Shown here: positions 18,201 through 26,863 of the stretch, piece after piece
Layout: each line of letters starts with the position of its first letter
How positions within the stretch are numbered: the stretch's first letter is position 1
Notes under the pieces: generated by a model
What the model saw: only the letters and a program-made list of their open reading frames with translations
Databases searched by the model: none
Told to the model about the DNA's origin: nothing
Source of the DNA: Brevibacillus reuszeri
GTDB taxonomy: Bacteria; Bacillota; Bacilli; Brevibacillales; Brevibacillaceae
Assembly: GCF_002897295.1 (NCBI RefSeq)
Contig: NZ_BEXF01000023.1
Coordinates: 39,740 to 103,739 of the forward strand
Length of the DNA: 64,000 nt
Direction of reading: 5' to 3'
Position numbers and translations under genes: made by a program

Positions 18201-18632
18201 CGAAACCCACTTCGCAAAGATGACCAAAATACAGAATCCGAACATAATGTACCGAAAAGGTAGCTTTTTGAGTTGCTTCACTTTTGTACTAAATAACCAT
18301 GTGCTCAGTCCTAAGATCCCCACGTAAAGAAATGAGAAGAATCCTATGTCTTGTGGATTGAAGTATGCCAAGGTAAATAAACTTTTCCATGGCCCCGCCT
18401 TAACATTCTCTAATACAACTGTTTTGCTCCACATCTCTGGTGGATAATACCAGATGACCATGACTTGAAGTATCGATCCGATAATAGAGCATACCGTGAT
18501 GAAAGTGAGAAGAACTGTTATCAGGAGCGGGATAGCGCGGATTACTTTTTCAATCCCAACCTTTTGAACAATGTCCTCTACGCGCTTTCTAGCACGTAGA
18601 ATGATGGGCACTTGCGAAGTGATCTTACTCAA
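15213..18632 (-). CDS. VirD4/TraG-type conjugative coupling ATPase
   Basis: The product has 1139 residues. Four membrane segments lie in residues ~33-205. Walker A GSIGTGKS is at ~271-278 and Walker B HIVVDEF at ~613-619; the region between them is the likely all-alpha domain. From ~740 on there is a long charged, Pro-rich disordered tail, longer than usual for the family, ending near the membrane-proximal gene cluster. It should pump relaxase-bound DNA into the secretion channel (VirB4 at 30416, VirB6 at 32556). The TTG start overlaps the upstream stop (TTGAGTAA), with GAGGTGA upstream. Confidence 0.9.
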   Translation of the reverse strand: MSKITSQVPIILRARKRVEDIVQKVGIEKVIRAIPLLITVLLTFITVCSIIGSILQVMVIWYYPPEMWSKTVVLENVKAGPWKSLFTLAYFNPQDIGFFSFLYVGILGLSTWLFSTKVKQLKKLPFRYIMFGFCILVIFAKWVSWSSLPVKEMFTPWIAELMVQYVGKTETMDKFLEDNVVWFTWGLLILPIYAVYFFLAWFIGVLMQHSKRWHEWFANYEFNHHLLQGITEMQRAGKYADICIGIYVDAFFKVKAIMRGIDRATHTIIVGSIGTGKSAAALLPVIRLDMKHLVNYINNFQTDDDKTLSQRLSGLTIIDPSNDLCSKSFQLARAHGIPKEAIYYLDPENQDSKSYNPLRGPAETVAATFVFVLEGLQPDQEDFYKNTQAVHLYYHILLVKLFHDAREEIESIIRTYAPTYPDIADPTKGKPYLTYQQVFGNNACTLDTLMKMYRDPWLVKQAAYSLQLLLPEDWENQFDGDDLSYYSIIEQTSSFIHKIVVPKANFRGEVNKYLPDSPHAGEIELEDKYAEKITGLTNVLNQMSSNTYFRRVMFGDSGLDLDVLLRTGGVLLINTADGIMGKLSGYFAQIMLQSMVQAVYRRDISKGQPHGHHIVVDEFPKYAYESYPDFPANARKYGGFVTIGMQTMAQMESRFSKAYLETIIGVHRNRMVYQGVPLLDAEYFSKYFGTKEIYQLQEGRTFSSAYQDSPGMSEKEGYALVEVPRFAPHEISQSKKFEAVLQLNIDNEQQTARRVKADFVPRKEFKNAKEKPDSQALSAWVERIHYEAAQGPVTKGKYVCGLIDQDAEDFKAGKDLEQVHSTEDHSAPLLERQTNRETRVVQRETRQAPEPGRGSQKPPMVPRRETTSAQPFDFSMPTAPPVKERIEQDVDTNEHDDSLLPILRLEGTPIYEEFIKTTQSVTQTEQENKEPEIPVFLEGEEIKQHNLHEVDRKKIHVQELRNQRNSITPRVQRTLNPRENKREVDIKPGRVMGSRVTNNVIKHEANRSNPLDIRPPVMPRKEREDKPPTMAPTVSPPDGNGSKHEDQPSVQNHNPYENVDLSNLMPAPSPQKNNQNQSAAQSHPIRQQRSQHPDKVLQAENFKEAPVPADKDELLKTFVADALEHKNKNRRRSIGGEDE

Positions 18633-19932
18633 TGAGATTCACCTCTACCCTCTTCCACGTACGTTTGCTTTCTGACCATTTCCAAGCATGCCTTAACCCT
18701 TTTTGGCTCATCGTATGTAGGTCAATAGAGAGTACGTTATTAAAGGCATGAAAGGTTGGTACATCATCCATACGGTTTTCGTGTGAGTCATGAACCAAAT
18801 ATACAAAGCAATCGTATTCCGCATTGCTCATGCTATTTGCGAAAATTGAAAGGTCATATCTTTGCATCTCTGATAGACATGAACCCGGCTCTGCTTGTAA
18901 TTGAAAAATGACCCTGTGCTTCGTGTTAGCATGTTTCTTAAAAAGGAAATGTACCTTATCACATGATGGAATTTGTTTTCCAAGCTTTTCGCATGCTTCA
19001 ATATACGTGTATTGGGCGATCAAGCCTGTTTGATTAGGATCGTAGGAAATCTGTAGCGCCTCGGAAAATATGTCACGGCGCTCTGGCTCGATAAGCTTCT
19101 CCAGGTAACTGATTAGCCAGTCTATAGTGAGCGCTGAAGCTCCTTCTATGACTTCAAGCCTATCTTCGAGTATGAATTCACCTAGGTACTCAATCGCCAA
19201 TCTTTTAATGTTTCTCCGTCGAGTAATATTCTTCTCAGTATGAGAGGCGAATAAGATTACATGCTTTCCACTCTGGGGGTTATCCCTAAACCACTCCGCG
19301 TAATTATGAAATTTGGAAGTGATTTTTCTGGTATTCTCTGTCCCCATATCCATTTCAAGATTGATGGTCAAATTGCTGTGACCAACAGAAATGATCCAAT
19401 CAGGCCTATGTGTAACATGACCAATTTGATTAACGTAATGCGGCATGCGCTTTGGTTCTTTGAATGAAAGACCAAGTGTCGTAAGCATCTCATTACCATA
19501 AACAGAGCGAATCTGACGGATAAACTCAATAATCCAATTTTGTGTATGGTAGTGATGAGGTAATAACCTATCGGATACCATTAGTTCTTTAGCATCGAAA
19601 TGGTTTTTCTCGATGATCTTGTTATCAGGACCATAGCGATTGTAAGGTATGCCCAAAGTTGCTACAGCATGACCTACTCCATTCTCCGTTAGGTAATACA
19701 CATAGATCGGATTGCCAACCATTCCTATTTGGGGTAATCGTCTTCTTCGCACAAGATTTTTTGCTATGAGAATTTGTAATCGCCGATTGAACTTTAGGCG
19801 ATATTTATTCTCCACATCGTATCCGCAGTACACACAAATCTGTGGAAGAGTTAAATGGCGATGATCGTACAATGCTACAAGGATGTCATTGTCTAGATCT
19901 TCCGTGGCTTTTCTTTTTACTTGCTCTGCCAC
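18625..19932 (-). CDS. Replication-relaxation family protein
   Basis: The product has 435 residues. An N-terminal winged helix (HRHLTLPQICVYCGYD, LVRRRRLP) is followed by TENG and a hydrophobic strand. A middle nuclease-fold motif reads PDWIISV...INLEMDMGTE, with Glu and Asp as possible metal ligands, then KHVILFAS. This pattern is typical of replication-relaxation proteins on conjugative elements. It starts with GTG (AAAGGAGGTGAGC upstream) and heads the coupling operon. It may bind or process origin DNA; catalysis is unproven. Confidence 0.7.
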   Translation of the reverse strand: MAEQVKRKATEDLDNDILVALYDHRHLTLPQICVYCGYDVENKYRLKFNRRLQILIAKNLVRRRRLPQIGMVGNPIYVYYLTENGVGHAVATLGIPYNRYGPDNKIIEKNHFDAKELMVSDRLLPHHYHTQNWIIEFIRQIRSVYGNEMLTTLGLSFKEPKRMPHYVNQIGHVTHRPDWIISVGHSNLTINLEMDMGTENTRKITSKFHNYAEWFRDNPQSGKHVILFASHTEKNITRRRNIKRLAIEYLGEFILEDRLEVIEGASALTIDWLISYLEKLIEPERRDIFSEALQISYDPNQTGLIAQYTYIEACEKLGKQIPSCDKVHFLFKKHANTKHRVIFQLQAEPGSCLSEMQRYDLSIFANSMSNAEYDCFVYLVHDSHENRMDDVPTFHAFNNVLSIDLHTMSQKGLRHAWKWSESKRTWKRVEVNLIE

Positions 19933-19947
19933 GAACAGCTCACCTCC

Positions 19948-20015
19948 TTTCTAAAAACAAAAAACCCGAGCAAAAGTATAGGGGTAAAGAATTACTCCTA
20001 TTACTTGTGCTCGGG
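19948..20015 (-). promoter_or_regulatory. Terminator-type attenuator in the coupling-operon leader
   Basis: CCCGAGCA...TGCTCGGG forms a long hairpin with further pairing inside (AGTATAGG/CCTATTACT, GTAA/TTAC). On the minus strand it is followed by TTTTTTGTTTTT and then, within a few bases, by the AAAGGAGGTGA site of the operon's first gene. A terminator in this place means the operon is read only when termination is overcome. Confidence 0.75.
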
Positions 20016-20782
20016 ATATCCGATGCAATTTATTTGGTTGTTGATACGTGACCACTATAACATGACTTCCAGGAAAAAGGGAATAGTTTCGTTAAAAAAA
20101 GTGAAATTAATTGATGTTTTGAAATGACTTCTTGATGCCTATATTATATCCGGGTTTTTCCACCGTTTCATAATGTGTTTATTTGAAGTGAATTAATATC
20201 AAAATGGAAATGCTTCTGGATTCAGGATTCCCATGAGAAAATCCATCTTTCTACTATGAAAACAATGATGAAATTAATTGTGACATTAATTTAGAGTTGA
20301 AGTTTATGCATTCTTTCGCTGCTTAATATCGTGTTAGTAGAGTCATTTAGATGAGTTATCTGGCCTTGTTGTGTGTGAGGTTTATAGATTATGTTTGCAA
20401 ATCAACTGTGGTTTTAAAAAGAATTCACTTTTGGTACTATTGTAAATTTCGAACAGACTCGATCCAATGGCGAATATCACATGTAAATTGGCGATTATAG
20501 TAAAATGTGCAGATTTCCCTTCAGAAATGAGGCTTTTTCGATAGTTTTACTAGTATTCTCTCAGAATTAAGTTCATATATATTAGAGTGAGAAACGCACA
20601 AGAATAAGATTGAACAATCATCTGCTTTGATTACAATAGTGAACGACATCAGTCACAAATAATGTTACGTTAGATTTCGTATGTATATAAATATAATTAT
20701 AGATATGTTTATGTTTATACTTGTATTCTGTTTATATAGATGATACCCTTAAGTTGTGCATACCAAAATATTCATATAAAGG
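20016..20782. other. Divergent intergenic region between coupling operon and ParM-like gene
   Basis: This is 767 bp without a supported ORF, and AT-rich toward 20680-20760 with repeated TTTATA/TATATA words. It must hold the promoters for both directions and is a natural place for a ParR-binding centromere. I could not define clean direct repeats by eye. Confidence 0.4.
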
Positions 20783-20791
20783 GTGAACTAT

Positions 20792-22153
20792 ATGAGCAAA
20801 GCTAAGGACTTTGAATATCAACTAAACGGATCAGATCCAGGAAATACCAACACCAAGCTTTCCTACTTAACAAAAGAAGGAAATATTGCAGAACTTGCAG
20901 TCCCAACCGCGGTTGCTCATGCCCCCTCTCACGTTAGCAATCTTGGTAGCTCGAAGACTTTACAAGCAACAGATAACCTCCATATTTTTCTTCAACCTCT
21001 TGACGATACAGATGGATTTATTAAGGGTGGATATTATTGGGTTGGTCCTGCTGCGAAGCTGTCTGGTGAGGTAAAGGAAGCGCGAGACGGTCAAAATAAA
21101 CATGACTCACAAGTACATATGATAACCATGATTACACTAGAAGCAGTTGCAGCAAGATTAAATGGGTCAGAAGGTACCGTTGTAATCCCTCCATCTTCTG
21201 GTCTGCCAGTGAAGCTCATTAAAGACGGCGCTAGGGAAGCGTTTTTAAGTAGGATTAAAGGTTCATTTCAAATTACATTTATCGATGGAATGTTCAAAAA
21301 TGACACATTGATCATCAAACATGAAGTTGATGAATCTGCACCGGCTTCCCGCTATATTCATGCAGAAGCAACAAAAGCTGGAATGGGTATGGGATTCAAT
21401 GTTAAAAACTTCGAGATGATTGAAAATAATGTTGACCAAAGTGTTATTGACCCTAAGGGTGCCCTGATTGTAAGTGATCCAGGAGGGTACACCTATGATG
21501 TTGCTACTTTTGAGCCCCAAGGAATCAATAGTAGCCTTACGACAACGTATGAAGTGGTTCCGCCAGAATTTGCTCAAGCTAAACTGGCTGATTTGGTGGG
21601 GAAAAAAGTCGGAGGTAACCATATAGTTGAACGCTTGCAAGATCTAGTTAACAATAAAATCATTGATATTCATAAAGAAAATGACCTACCTCTCTTTCAA
21701 GACAACTTTTTTAGAGATAGAGCAGAGTTTATAGATATCGTATTAAAACCATATATTGAAGCGCTTGTAGCAGGTGAAGAAGCACCACGAATTGTTAGAT
21801 CATTTGGATATGCGACAAATGTCGATCTGACAGATATTATTGTTCCGGTTCTAGACGAGTATGGGAATATTGTCTTTAATTTGAATATGATGGCTAGACA
21901 AAAGGCATCATCAATTGGCAGCAATATTATTGTTGGTGGCGGCGTTTTACTAGGATATAAAGTATTGCGAGATCGTCAAACAGTTGGAGATCCAAAGGCA
22001 GCAAATAAGATTAAACTTTATGAGCTTCCGCCAAAAGAAATGATCGAGAGCTCCCCTTTTATAAATGCCCGTGGGTATCTCATTGAAGCAATGCTAAATA
22101 ACCCAGACATCGTGGAAGTGCTCATCAAACAGAACAGTAAGGTAAAGAAATAG
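20792..22153 (+). CDS. ParM-like plasmid actin
   Basis: The product has 453 residues. Actin-fold nucleotide motifs occur in order: phosphate-1 GSDPGNTNTKL (residues ~11-21), phosphate-2 SDPGGYTYDVATF (~225), and adenosine motif IIVGGGVLLGYK (~385), followed by FINARGYLIEA. It should polymerise with ATP to push plasmid copies apart. It is longer than ParM (about 320 residues). I chose the ATG at 20792 (AAAGGGTGA upstream) over the GTG at 20783. The adaptor gene follows 28 bp later. Confidence 0.85.
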   Translation: MSKAKDFEYQLNGSDPGNTNTKLSYLTKEGNIAELAVPTAVAHAPSHVSNLGSSKTLQATDNLHIFLQPLDDTDGFIKGGYYWVGPAAKLSGEVKEARDGQNKHDSQVHMITMITLEAVAARLNGSEGTVVIPPSSGLPVKLIKDGAREAFLSRIKGSFQITFIDGMFKNDTLIIKHEVDESAPASRYIHAEATKAGMGMGFNVKNFEMIENNVDQSVIDPKGALIVSDPGGYTYDVATFEPQGINSSLTTTYEVVPPEFAQAKLADLVGKKVGGNHIVERLQDLVNNKIIDIHKENDLPLFQDNFFRDRAEFIDIVLKPYIEALVAGEEAPRIVRSFGYATNVDLTDIIVPVLDEYGNIVFNLNMMARQKASSIGSNIIVGGGVLLGYKVLRDRQTVGDPKAANKIKLYELPPKEMIESSPFINARGYLIEAMLNNPDIVEVLIKQNSKVKK

Positions 22154-22181
22154 AGGAGCTGAGTAGATTGGAGGCAGAACA

Positions 22182-22796
22182 ATGACAAGATCTAAGGAGA
22201 ATGCCAAGTTTGTTCATGGCAAATCTGCCCCCCTACTCCCCGGATCTGATGCTGAATGGGTGACACCTTTCAATACTCTTTTAGATAAGTTAAATGAGGA
22301 ACCAACGGATCACCCCTTGTTAAAAGGATTAGGGGCTAGGCCATCACGAAATAATTTAGTTCAACACTTGATCATGATCGGGTTAGATACTGTTAATCAG
22401 TATAAAAATAGAGTTTTCATTGAAACAAACCAGTTGTCTGAAGACTTAATTGAACTTTTGAATACTCCAGCTGGTCAAAAAGTTATTGGAAACTTATTGG
22501 CCATGATGGATGGTAAGACTCAGACACCCTTTAATCATATTCAGGTGAACAGACTAGTTAAGACATCAGGTGACATTCCAGTTGAACCAAAGATAATTAC
22601 CGAGCAATCCGTAGTTCAAGAAGTTACCGTTCGTACAGATCTAACGAGTCAAGAACAAAGTGCTGATGATAAGAATAGACAACATAATGAAGACGTTGTT
22701 CACGTGCCGCCCGTTGAACCCAGTAAAAAGGAAGATGCCAAAGGCTTAAGTCCAATAGAAAGAGCAAGAATGTTATCAAATAGATCCAATTTATAA
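22182..22796 (+). CDS. ParR-like partition adaptor
   Basis: The product has 204 residues. A ribbon-helix-helix-like segment (RPSRNNLVQHLIMIGLDTV, ~55-75) fits DNA binding. The C-terminal half is hydrophilic and disordered, ending in a short basic helix (LSPIERARMLSNRSNL) that could contact the filament. Function is assigned mainly from its place directly after the actin gene and from domain layout. ATG with GGAGG upstream. Confidence 0.7.
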   Translation: MTRSKENAKFVHGKSAPLLPGSDAEWVTPFNTLLDKLNEEPTDHPLLKGLGARPSRNNLVQHLIMIGLDTVNQYKNRVFIETNQLSEDLIELLNTPAGQKVIGNLLAMMDGKTQTPFNHIQVNRLVKTSGDIPVEPKIITEQSVVQEVTVRTDLTSQEQSADDKNRQHNEDVVHVPPVEPSKKEDAKGLSPIERARMLSNRSNL

Positions 22797-22869
22797 TTTC
22801 GTCTTTTAATGATTACAATTTCTGTTCATTTAAGATAAAATGTGTATATACCCTTTTGTGGTATGCACT

Positions 22870-22902
22870 CAAAAGAGGAGCCTTTTATGGGCTCCTCTTT
22901 TG
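22870..22902 (+). terminator. Terminator of the partition operon
   Basis: CAAAAGAGGAGCC / GGCTCCTCTTTTG stem with a 6-base loop, 75 bp after the adaptor stop. I see no convincing gene in 22903-23127. Confidence 0.85.
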
Positions 22903-23127
22903 ATTTGGTTTATTGTTTGGGACACTCTTCAAGATATCAAATTTTTGAACAGCCATAAAATCTGGTTTGTTGGCAGTTCCCTTAACTCTCGATTTTTTCC
23001 GATTCGTGATGTGATCGCTATTAAGCACTGGATAGCTCATTTTACTCATCAAGCGTATTCCTATGCGCTTGTTCATGGTTGGAAGTACATTTATGTTTCT
23101 AGCTACATCGAAGTACAGGACTTATGT

Positions 23128-23628
23128 TCAACTATCGTCTAGGCCATAATGCACTTTCAGAATTTCGTTTAGTACGGTATCCATTTCCTCTGGATATATT
23201 CCATTTCCTCCATCGATAAATGCCTGACCGCATCTATTGTTTGTGACTTCAATTCCCGTATATTTGATCTCTATTTTGTTGGATGACCCTATGTCCTTTT
23301 CCAATCCTCCAGTACCCATTTCCCTTACACAATCATTCTGGATCGGGGACCTCTGCCCATTCTTATCGAGGTAGTAATACTTGTTGGTTATCCTCCCATG
23401 ATCCATTACCGGAGACGAAGTGACAAAATACCCCATGTCGTTAATTACATATACGTCATAATCGCCTTCTTTGGTGAGTGCTGGTGCATCTTTTACGTTA
23501 TAGAAGACATATATATTTCCTTCGTATCCTTTTGGAATTAAGTAGATGTCATTCGTTTCACTACTAGTACTTGAACAACCTATTAAAATGAAAAAAACGC
23601 AAGAAAGGATTCCAAATTTGATCTTCAA
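23128..23628 (-). CDS. Lipoprotein, DUF6843-like
   Basis: The product has 166 residues. An N-terminal signal ends in the lipobox LIGC (Cys18). The mature part has IYLIPKGYEGNIYVFYNV and later KYYYLDKNG, a pattern I know from small Bacillales lipoproteins (DUF6843-type) of unknown role. It is likely anchored to the outer face of the membrane. It may be a single-gene unit. Confidence 0.7.
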   Translation of the reverse strand: MKIKFGILSCVFFILIGCSSTSSETNDIYLIPKGYEGNIYVFYNVKDAPALTKEGDYDVYVINDMGYFVTSSPVMDHGRITNKYYYLDKNGQRSPIQNDCVREMGTGGLEKDIGSSNKIEIKYTGIEVTNNRCGQAFIDGGNGIYPEEMDTVLNEILKVHYGLDDS

Positions 23629-23776
23629 TTCACCTTTCCCCTTTGTTCTTTACTTGATGCAAGTTTGATTTCCAGGTTAGAAATCGAGGTTAGTAATTAC
23701 TTTTTTTGACTGGCTTGAATCTAGTAACAGCGTCACCATTGTGACGAAAAGTAATTCTCTTAGAATGCAGATGTTG

Positions 23777-24136
23777 CTAATCTCCATGGAGCTTGTGTTG
23801 AGTCATATAATCTTCATATGCTTCATTAACTTTCTTTTTACAAAGACTTTTCCAGGATTCTTTTAATTCAGTTACCATCTTGGAATTATAAGGATCAGGT
23901 TCCATATCACCTCCATATCCTATCCATGCATCAGAGTCGACTTCTCCCAATTTATCTGAATACGCTATTTCAAGGGGTGCTGGTGCATGCCCTGAGTACT
24001 TACATTTTTCCGCTAAACAATGGTACCCTGGCTTACGGACTCCGTTTTTACAAAACGGTGGAACGGGATTCACTTGTTCTTGTTCATCTATCGTGTAAAG
24101 ACAGTGTAATTCCACAATAAGATGAGTAAACGGCAT
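23777..24136 (-). CDS. Unknown Cys-containing protein
   Basis: The product has 119 residues with four or more cysteines in the first half (FCKNGVRKPGYHCLAEKCKYSGH), which could bind a metal. The C-terminal half is helical and charged. No family recognised. Upstream, GTAGGTTGTTAACCC is a poor ribosome binding site, so the start is uncertain. Confidence 0.45.
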   Translation of the reverse strand: MPFTHLIVELHCLYTIDEQEQVNPVPPFCKNGVRKPGYHCLAEKCKYSGHAPAPLEIAYSDKLGEVDSDAWIGYGGDMEPDPYNSKMVTELKESWKSLCKKKVNEAYEDYMTQHKLHGD

Positions 24137-24307
24137 GGGTTAACAACCTACTTTCTCAAATAAAGCGATTTGGGTTATATATTTTTGACACGTTCAAATT
24201 ATCCCGACTTTTGGGTACGGAAAATCCAGATCGTTTTATGTGACGAGGAACATCTCACTCTTCCGCGCCGGATATCGGGCATCCAATTCCACCCACTGCC
24301 GCTTCGG

Positions 24308-24730
24308 TCATATCAAAAACTCGTGGGTATCGGAAAGATAGGAGGCTTCAAACAGACGAATTTCGTATTTGTCCCTGATCAATTCCTGGAACCCGCGAAT
24401 CGTAATATAGCGATCTTTTCCAGAAAGCGTGAGCGCAAACGAATGTAATTGTCCATTGTAGGTAACGTCCAATCCTTTGTCTGTAGTCGTCACCTCGACC
24501 GATTCATCCGGAAGCCGTTCACCGAACAATCGGATGATTTCCTCGTCTTATTCACTGTATATGTAAGCGAATGCTATCGGAATTTGCTTCTCGATCGCAA
24601 GCTCGTCCTCCAGCACAATTCGATGGCGCTCTAATGGTTCACGATGATTTTCAATAAATTGTAGAAGCTGTTGCTCGTCTCCTTCGAATAGATTCGTTAG
24701 CTCCCGATTAACATGCCTGTGTTCACCCAA
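24308..24730 (-). pseudogene. Broken gene with in-frame stop
   Basis: Two adjacent minus-strand reading stretches (60 and 73 codons) lie in the same frame and join as YIYSE-stop-DEEIIRLFGERLPDE across a TAA at 24548-24550. Both halves look like normal protein and have a higher GC content than their surroundings. The full product is not recognised. It is an imported gene that has decayed, unless the stop is read through. Confidence 0.5.
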
Positions 24731-24803
24731 TTGGTGCTACTGCCCTTTCTGCCTTGATTGATATACGCAAATCTTTGGAGAAAGTTTCCAAGTTACTGCG
24801 TTA
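24730..24803 (+). pseudogene. Possible 3' gene fragment
   Basis: The plus strand reads IGATALSALIDIRKSLEKVSK then LLR-stop, an amphipathic helix of natural composition with no start or upstream coding part. It abuts the broken minus-strand gene, consistent with a recombination junction. Very short; low confidence. Confidence 0.25.
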
Positions 24804-25240
24804 AACTGCCTATTAGACGATCATGCAGCTCGCTGCACCACAGATTATGAAAATGGATTAGTGCATCCATAATGATTGATATTACAATTTCTTTTGCCTT
24901 TTTTGCGTTTTAATTTTCATGAGAGTTGAATAACTGTCTCCAGTCTAGCACTTTGATCGATTTGCAAAACCCTATTTGAATCTCCCTATTTGTCTTTCTA
25001 TCTTCCGCTTGATATTACTTCTGTTGGATATTATTCATTCTAATATTTCTAGATTAACAAGAAAGTATCATGAACATATGATTACTTTTACTATTAAACC
25101 TTGGTGAATAGTATGAAGATGTTATGCATTGCTTGTACACTTGTATGCATTTCTTTCAGTAGAGGTAGTTCATGTACGTTTGAGAAAAATCAGATGGCCA
25201 AGTACTCAATTGCTTGAGAGAACTCTACCTATCAGCACTC
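24804..25240. other. Gene-free stretch
   Basis: I see no supported ORF or clear terminator here, only AT-rich sequence leading into the iterated-repeat region. Confidence 0.5.
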
Positions 25241-25261
25241 CCCTATTCAAATGATTGGGTT

Positions 25262-25910
25262 TGATTGAGTTGTTTTCGGAGTCAATCAATCTAACTCAAT
25301 ATAGATCAGTGCTAAAAAATGATTAAATTGAGGACAAAGGACAGAAAACACTATCTTGATTGACTGTGATCGAGTTGTTATTGAAGTGGATTGATTTAGA
25401 TCGAAATGTTTTGAAGCAAAAGCAAGATAATAATGGGATTCTGATCTAGTCTGATTCGGTTGATGTTGATCCGGATTGAATTAATCTGATTCAGTTTGAT
25501 TGATATTGATTCAAGAGTAGAAATATAACTATAACATGTTTATAAATATATATATAAATATCATTTTAAACATTTCTTGCTTCTGATAAACAATCCACTC
25601 CAGTTTTACGGATGTACTGTTTGACTATGAGGGGGTTGTTTTCGAGGTGAATTGATTTGCATTGATGTACTTTATTGCTCCAAGGCCTTAACACTTAGGG
25701 CTTTCTCAATATTTGCCTTTGGACTAGCAGCAGGGTGATATGCAGATTAATTAATTACACAAACATATATATAAACATGATTATACTATATATATGTTTA
25801 TAATTGCTTTCCGTGGCTGCTGTAGATCTTGAATTAATAGGGGAGAGGTGATCTTGTTCAAGTGTGATTCGGTTTGAGGGGGTTAATTGCGAACTAGAAC
25901 GAAGCGCCTC
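25262..25910. repeat. Degenerate iterons in an AT-rich region (candidate origin or centromere)
   Basis: A ~28-bp degenerate unit (GTTGTT, then TTCGGAGT/TTGAAGTG/TTCGAGGTG, then (G)ATTGATTT or AATCAATCT) recurs at about 25268, 25373 and 25635, with a partial copy near 25874. Between them are further TTGAT-rich words (TGATTCGGTTGATGTTGAT, TGATTCAGTTTGATTGATAT). Two very AT-rich blocks with inverted CATGTTTATA / TATAAACATG lie at ~25535 and ~25765. This arrangement beside a DNA-binding protein gene fits an origin or partition site. Confidence 0.5.
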
Positions 25911-26048
25911 ATCCTAGATCACTCAAATTAGTTTGGATATATCGTGAAGTGAGTTAAAATAGCATAGGGTCAATCGAAGTGCCTCGTTGACAAGTTGATG
26001 CATATGTGGAAAAGTATAATTAACTAGGAAGAAAGGAGGGGGAGCGTA

Positions 26049-26771
26049 GTGAATCAATCTCATGTGACAGTTTATTACTATACGAATGAGATAGCGAAAC
26101 AAGTGGGTCACTCCAACGCAACTATATTAAGATGGGCAGAAGAACTTTCAGTAGCTGGGTATCACTTTGAAAGAGACGAACAAGGTGGGCTGAATAACTA
26201 TCGTTTTAAAGAAGAGGACTTAGAAGTATTCCAAAAATTTAAAGAGTATAGGAATATGAACTATAGTCTGCCAACATGTGCAAGTAAAGTGATAGAAGAT
26301 AGAAATAAAATACTAACGCCAATTACTAAAAGTGAGAATATAGAAACAGAAGATCAAACTACGTTGGCTGCTGATAACTACCTGGATGAACTCGTGGAAT
26401 TAAAGTTAAGGGATAAAGTGGAACCATTCCTTGCACATTTGACTGAACGTTTAGACCAGGTAAAACAATTAGAAGAAAAGATGAGACAGCTTCCACCACC
26501 ACCTTCCCAAGAGGAAATTAGAAGGATCGCTAGAGAAGAAGAACGACTCAGAGCTAGAATAAGTTTTGATGTGAAAACGAAATTAAGAGAAAAAGCAACG
26601 AAGCTGTGGTATGAAAAGCCTGAAAAAGAGAGAACGATAAAACTATTGTTTAAAAGAATTGAGAATGAAGGTCTTAAAAATGAATTCATTCGATCCTATA
26701 TAGACCAACACTATCAAGAAGAAATTGATAAGTGTTATGAGGATCTTTCTAGAGAAGGTAAGGAGCAATAA
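26049..26771 (+). CDS. MerR/RacA-like DNA-binding protein with coiled coil
   Basis: The product has 240 residues. An N-terminal winged-helix (YTNEIAKQVGHSNATILRWAEEL, then NNYRFKEEDLEVFQKFKEY) resembles RacA and MerR-type HTH proteins. Residues ~115-190 form a charged coiled coil rich in E and R. GTG start with AAAGGAGGGG upstream. It lies directly downstream of the iterated repeats. It may be a replication or segregation protein that binds them; a plain regulator is the alternative. Confidence 0.65.
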   Translation: MNQSHVTVYYYTNEIAKQVGHSNATILRWAEELSVAGYHFERDEQGGLNNYRFKEEDLEVFQKFKEYRNMNYSLPTCASKVIEDRNKILTPITKSENIETEDQTTLAADNYLDELVELKLRDKVEPFLAHLTERLDQVKQLEEKMRQLPPPPSQEEIRRIAREEERLRARISFDVKTKLREKATKLWYEKPEKERTIKLLFKRIENEGLKNEFIRSYIDQHYQEEIDKCYEDLSREGKEQ

Positions 26772-26863
26772 GCCCTTTCCTTCTTTTTTGTTGTAGTGAG
26801 GTTAAGTTACAAATTATATGGCAATTCTATATTTAAAAGGAAAATATGAGAGGGTGATTAAAA

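Noticed and set aside
22885..23076. Minus-strand 63-codon ORF
   Set aside because: No ribosome binding site, overlaps the partition-operon terminator and has unnatural composition.
22840..23142. Plus-strand 100-codon ORF
   Set aside because: It runs through the terminator hairpin and has no ribosome binding site. Probably a chance frame.
25240..26048. DnaA boxes (TTATNCACA) in the candidate origin
   Set aside because: No match to the consensus was seen; the nearest word (ATGTGGAAAAG at ~26005) is too far from it.
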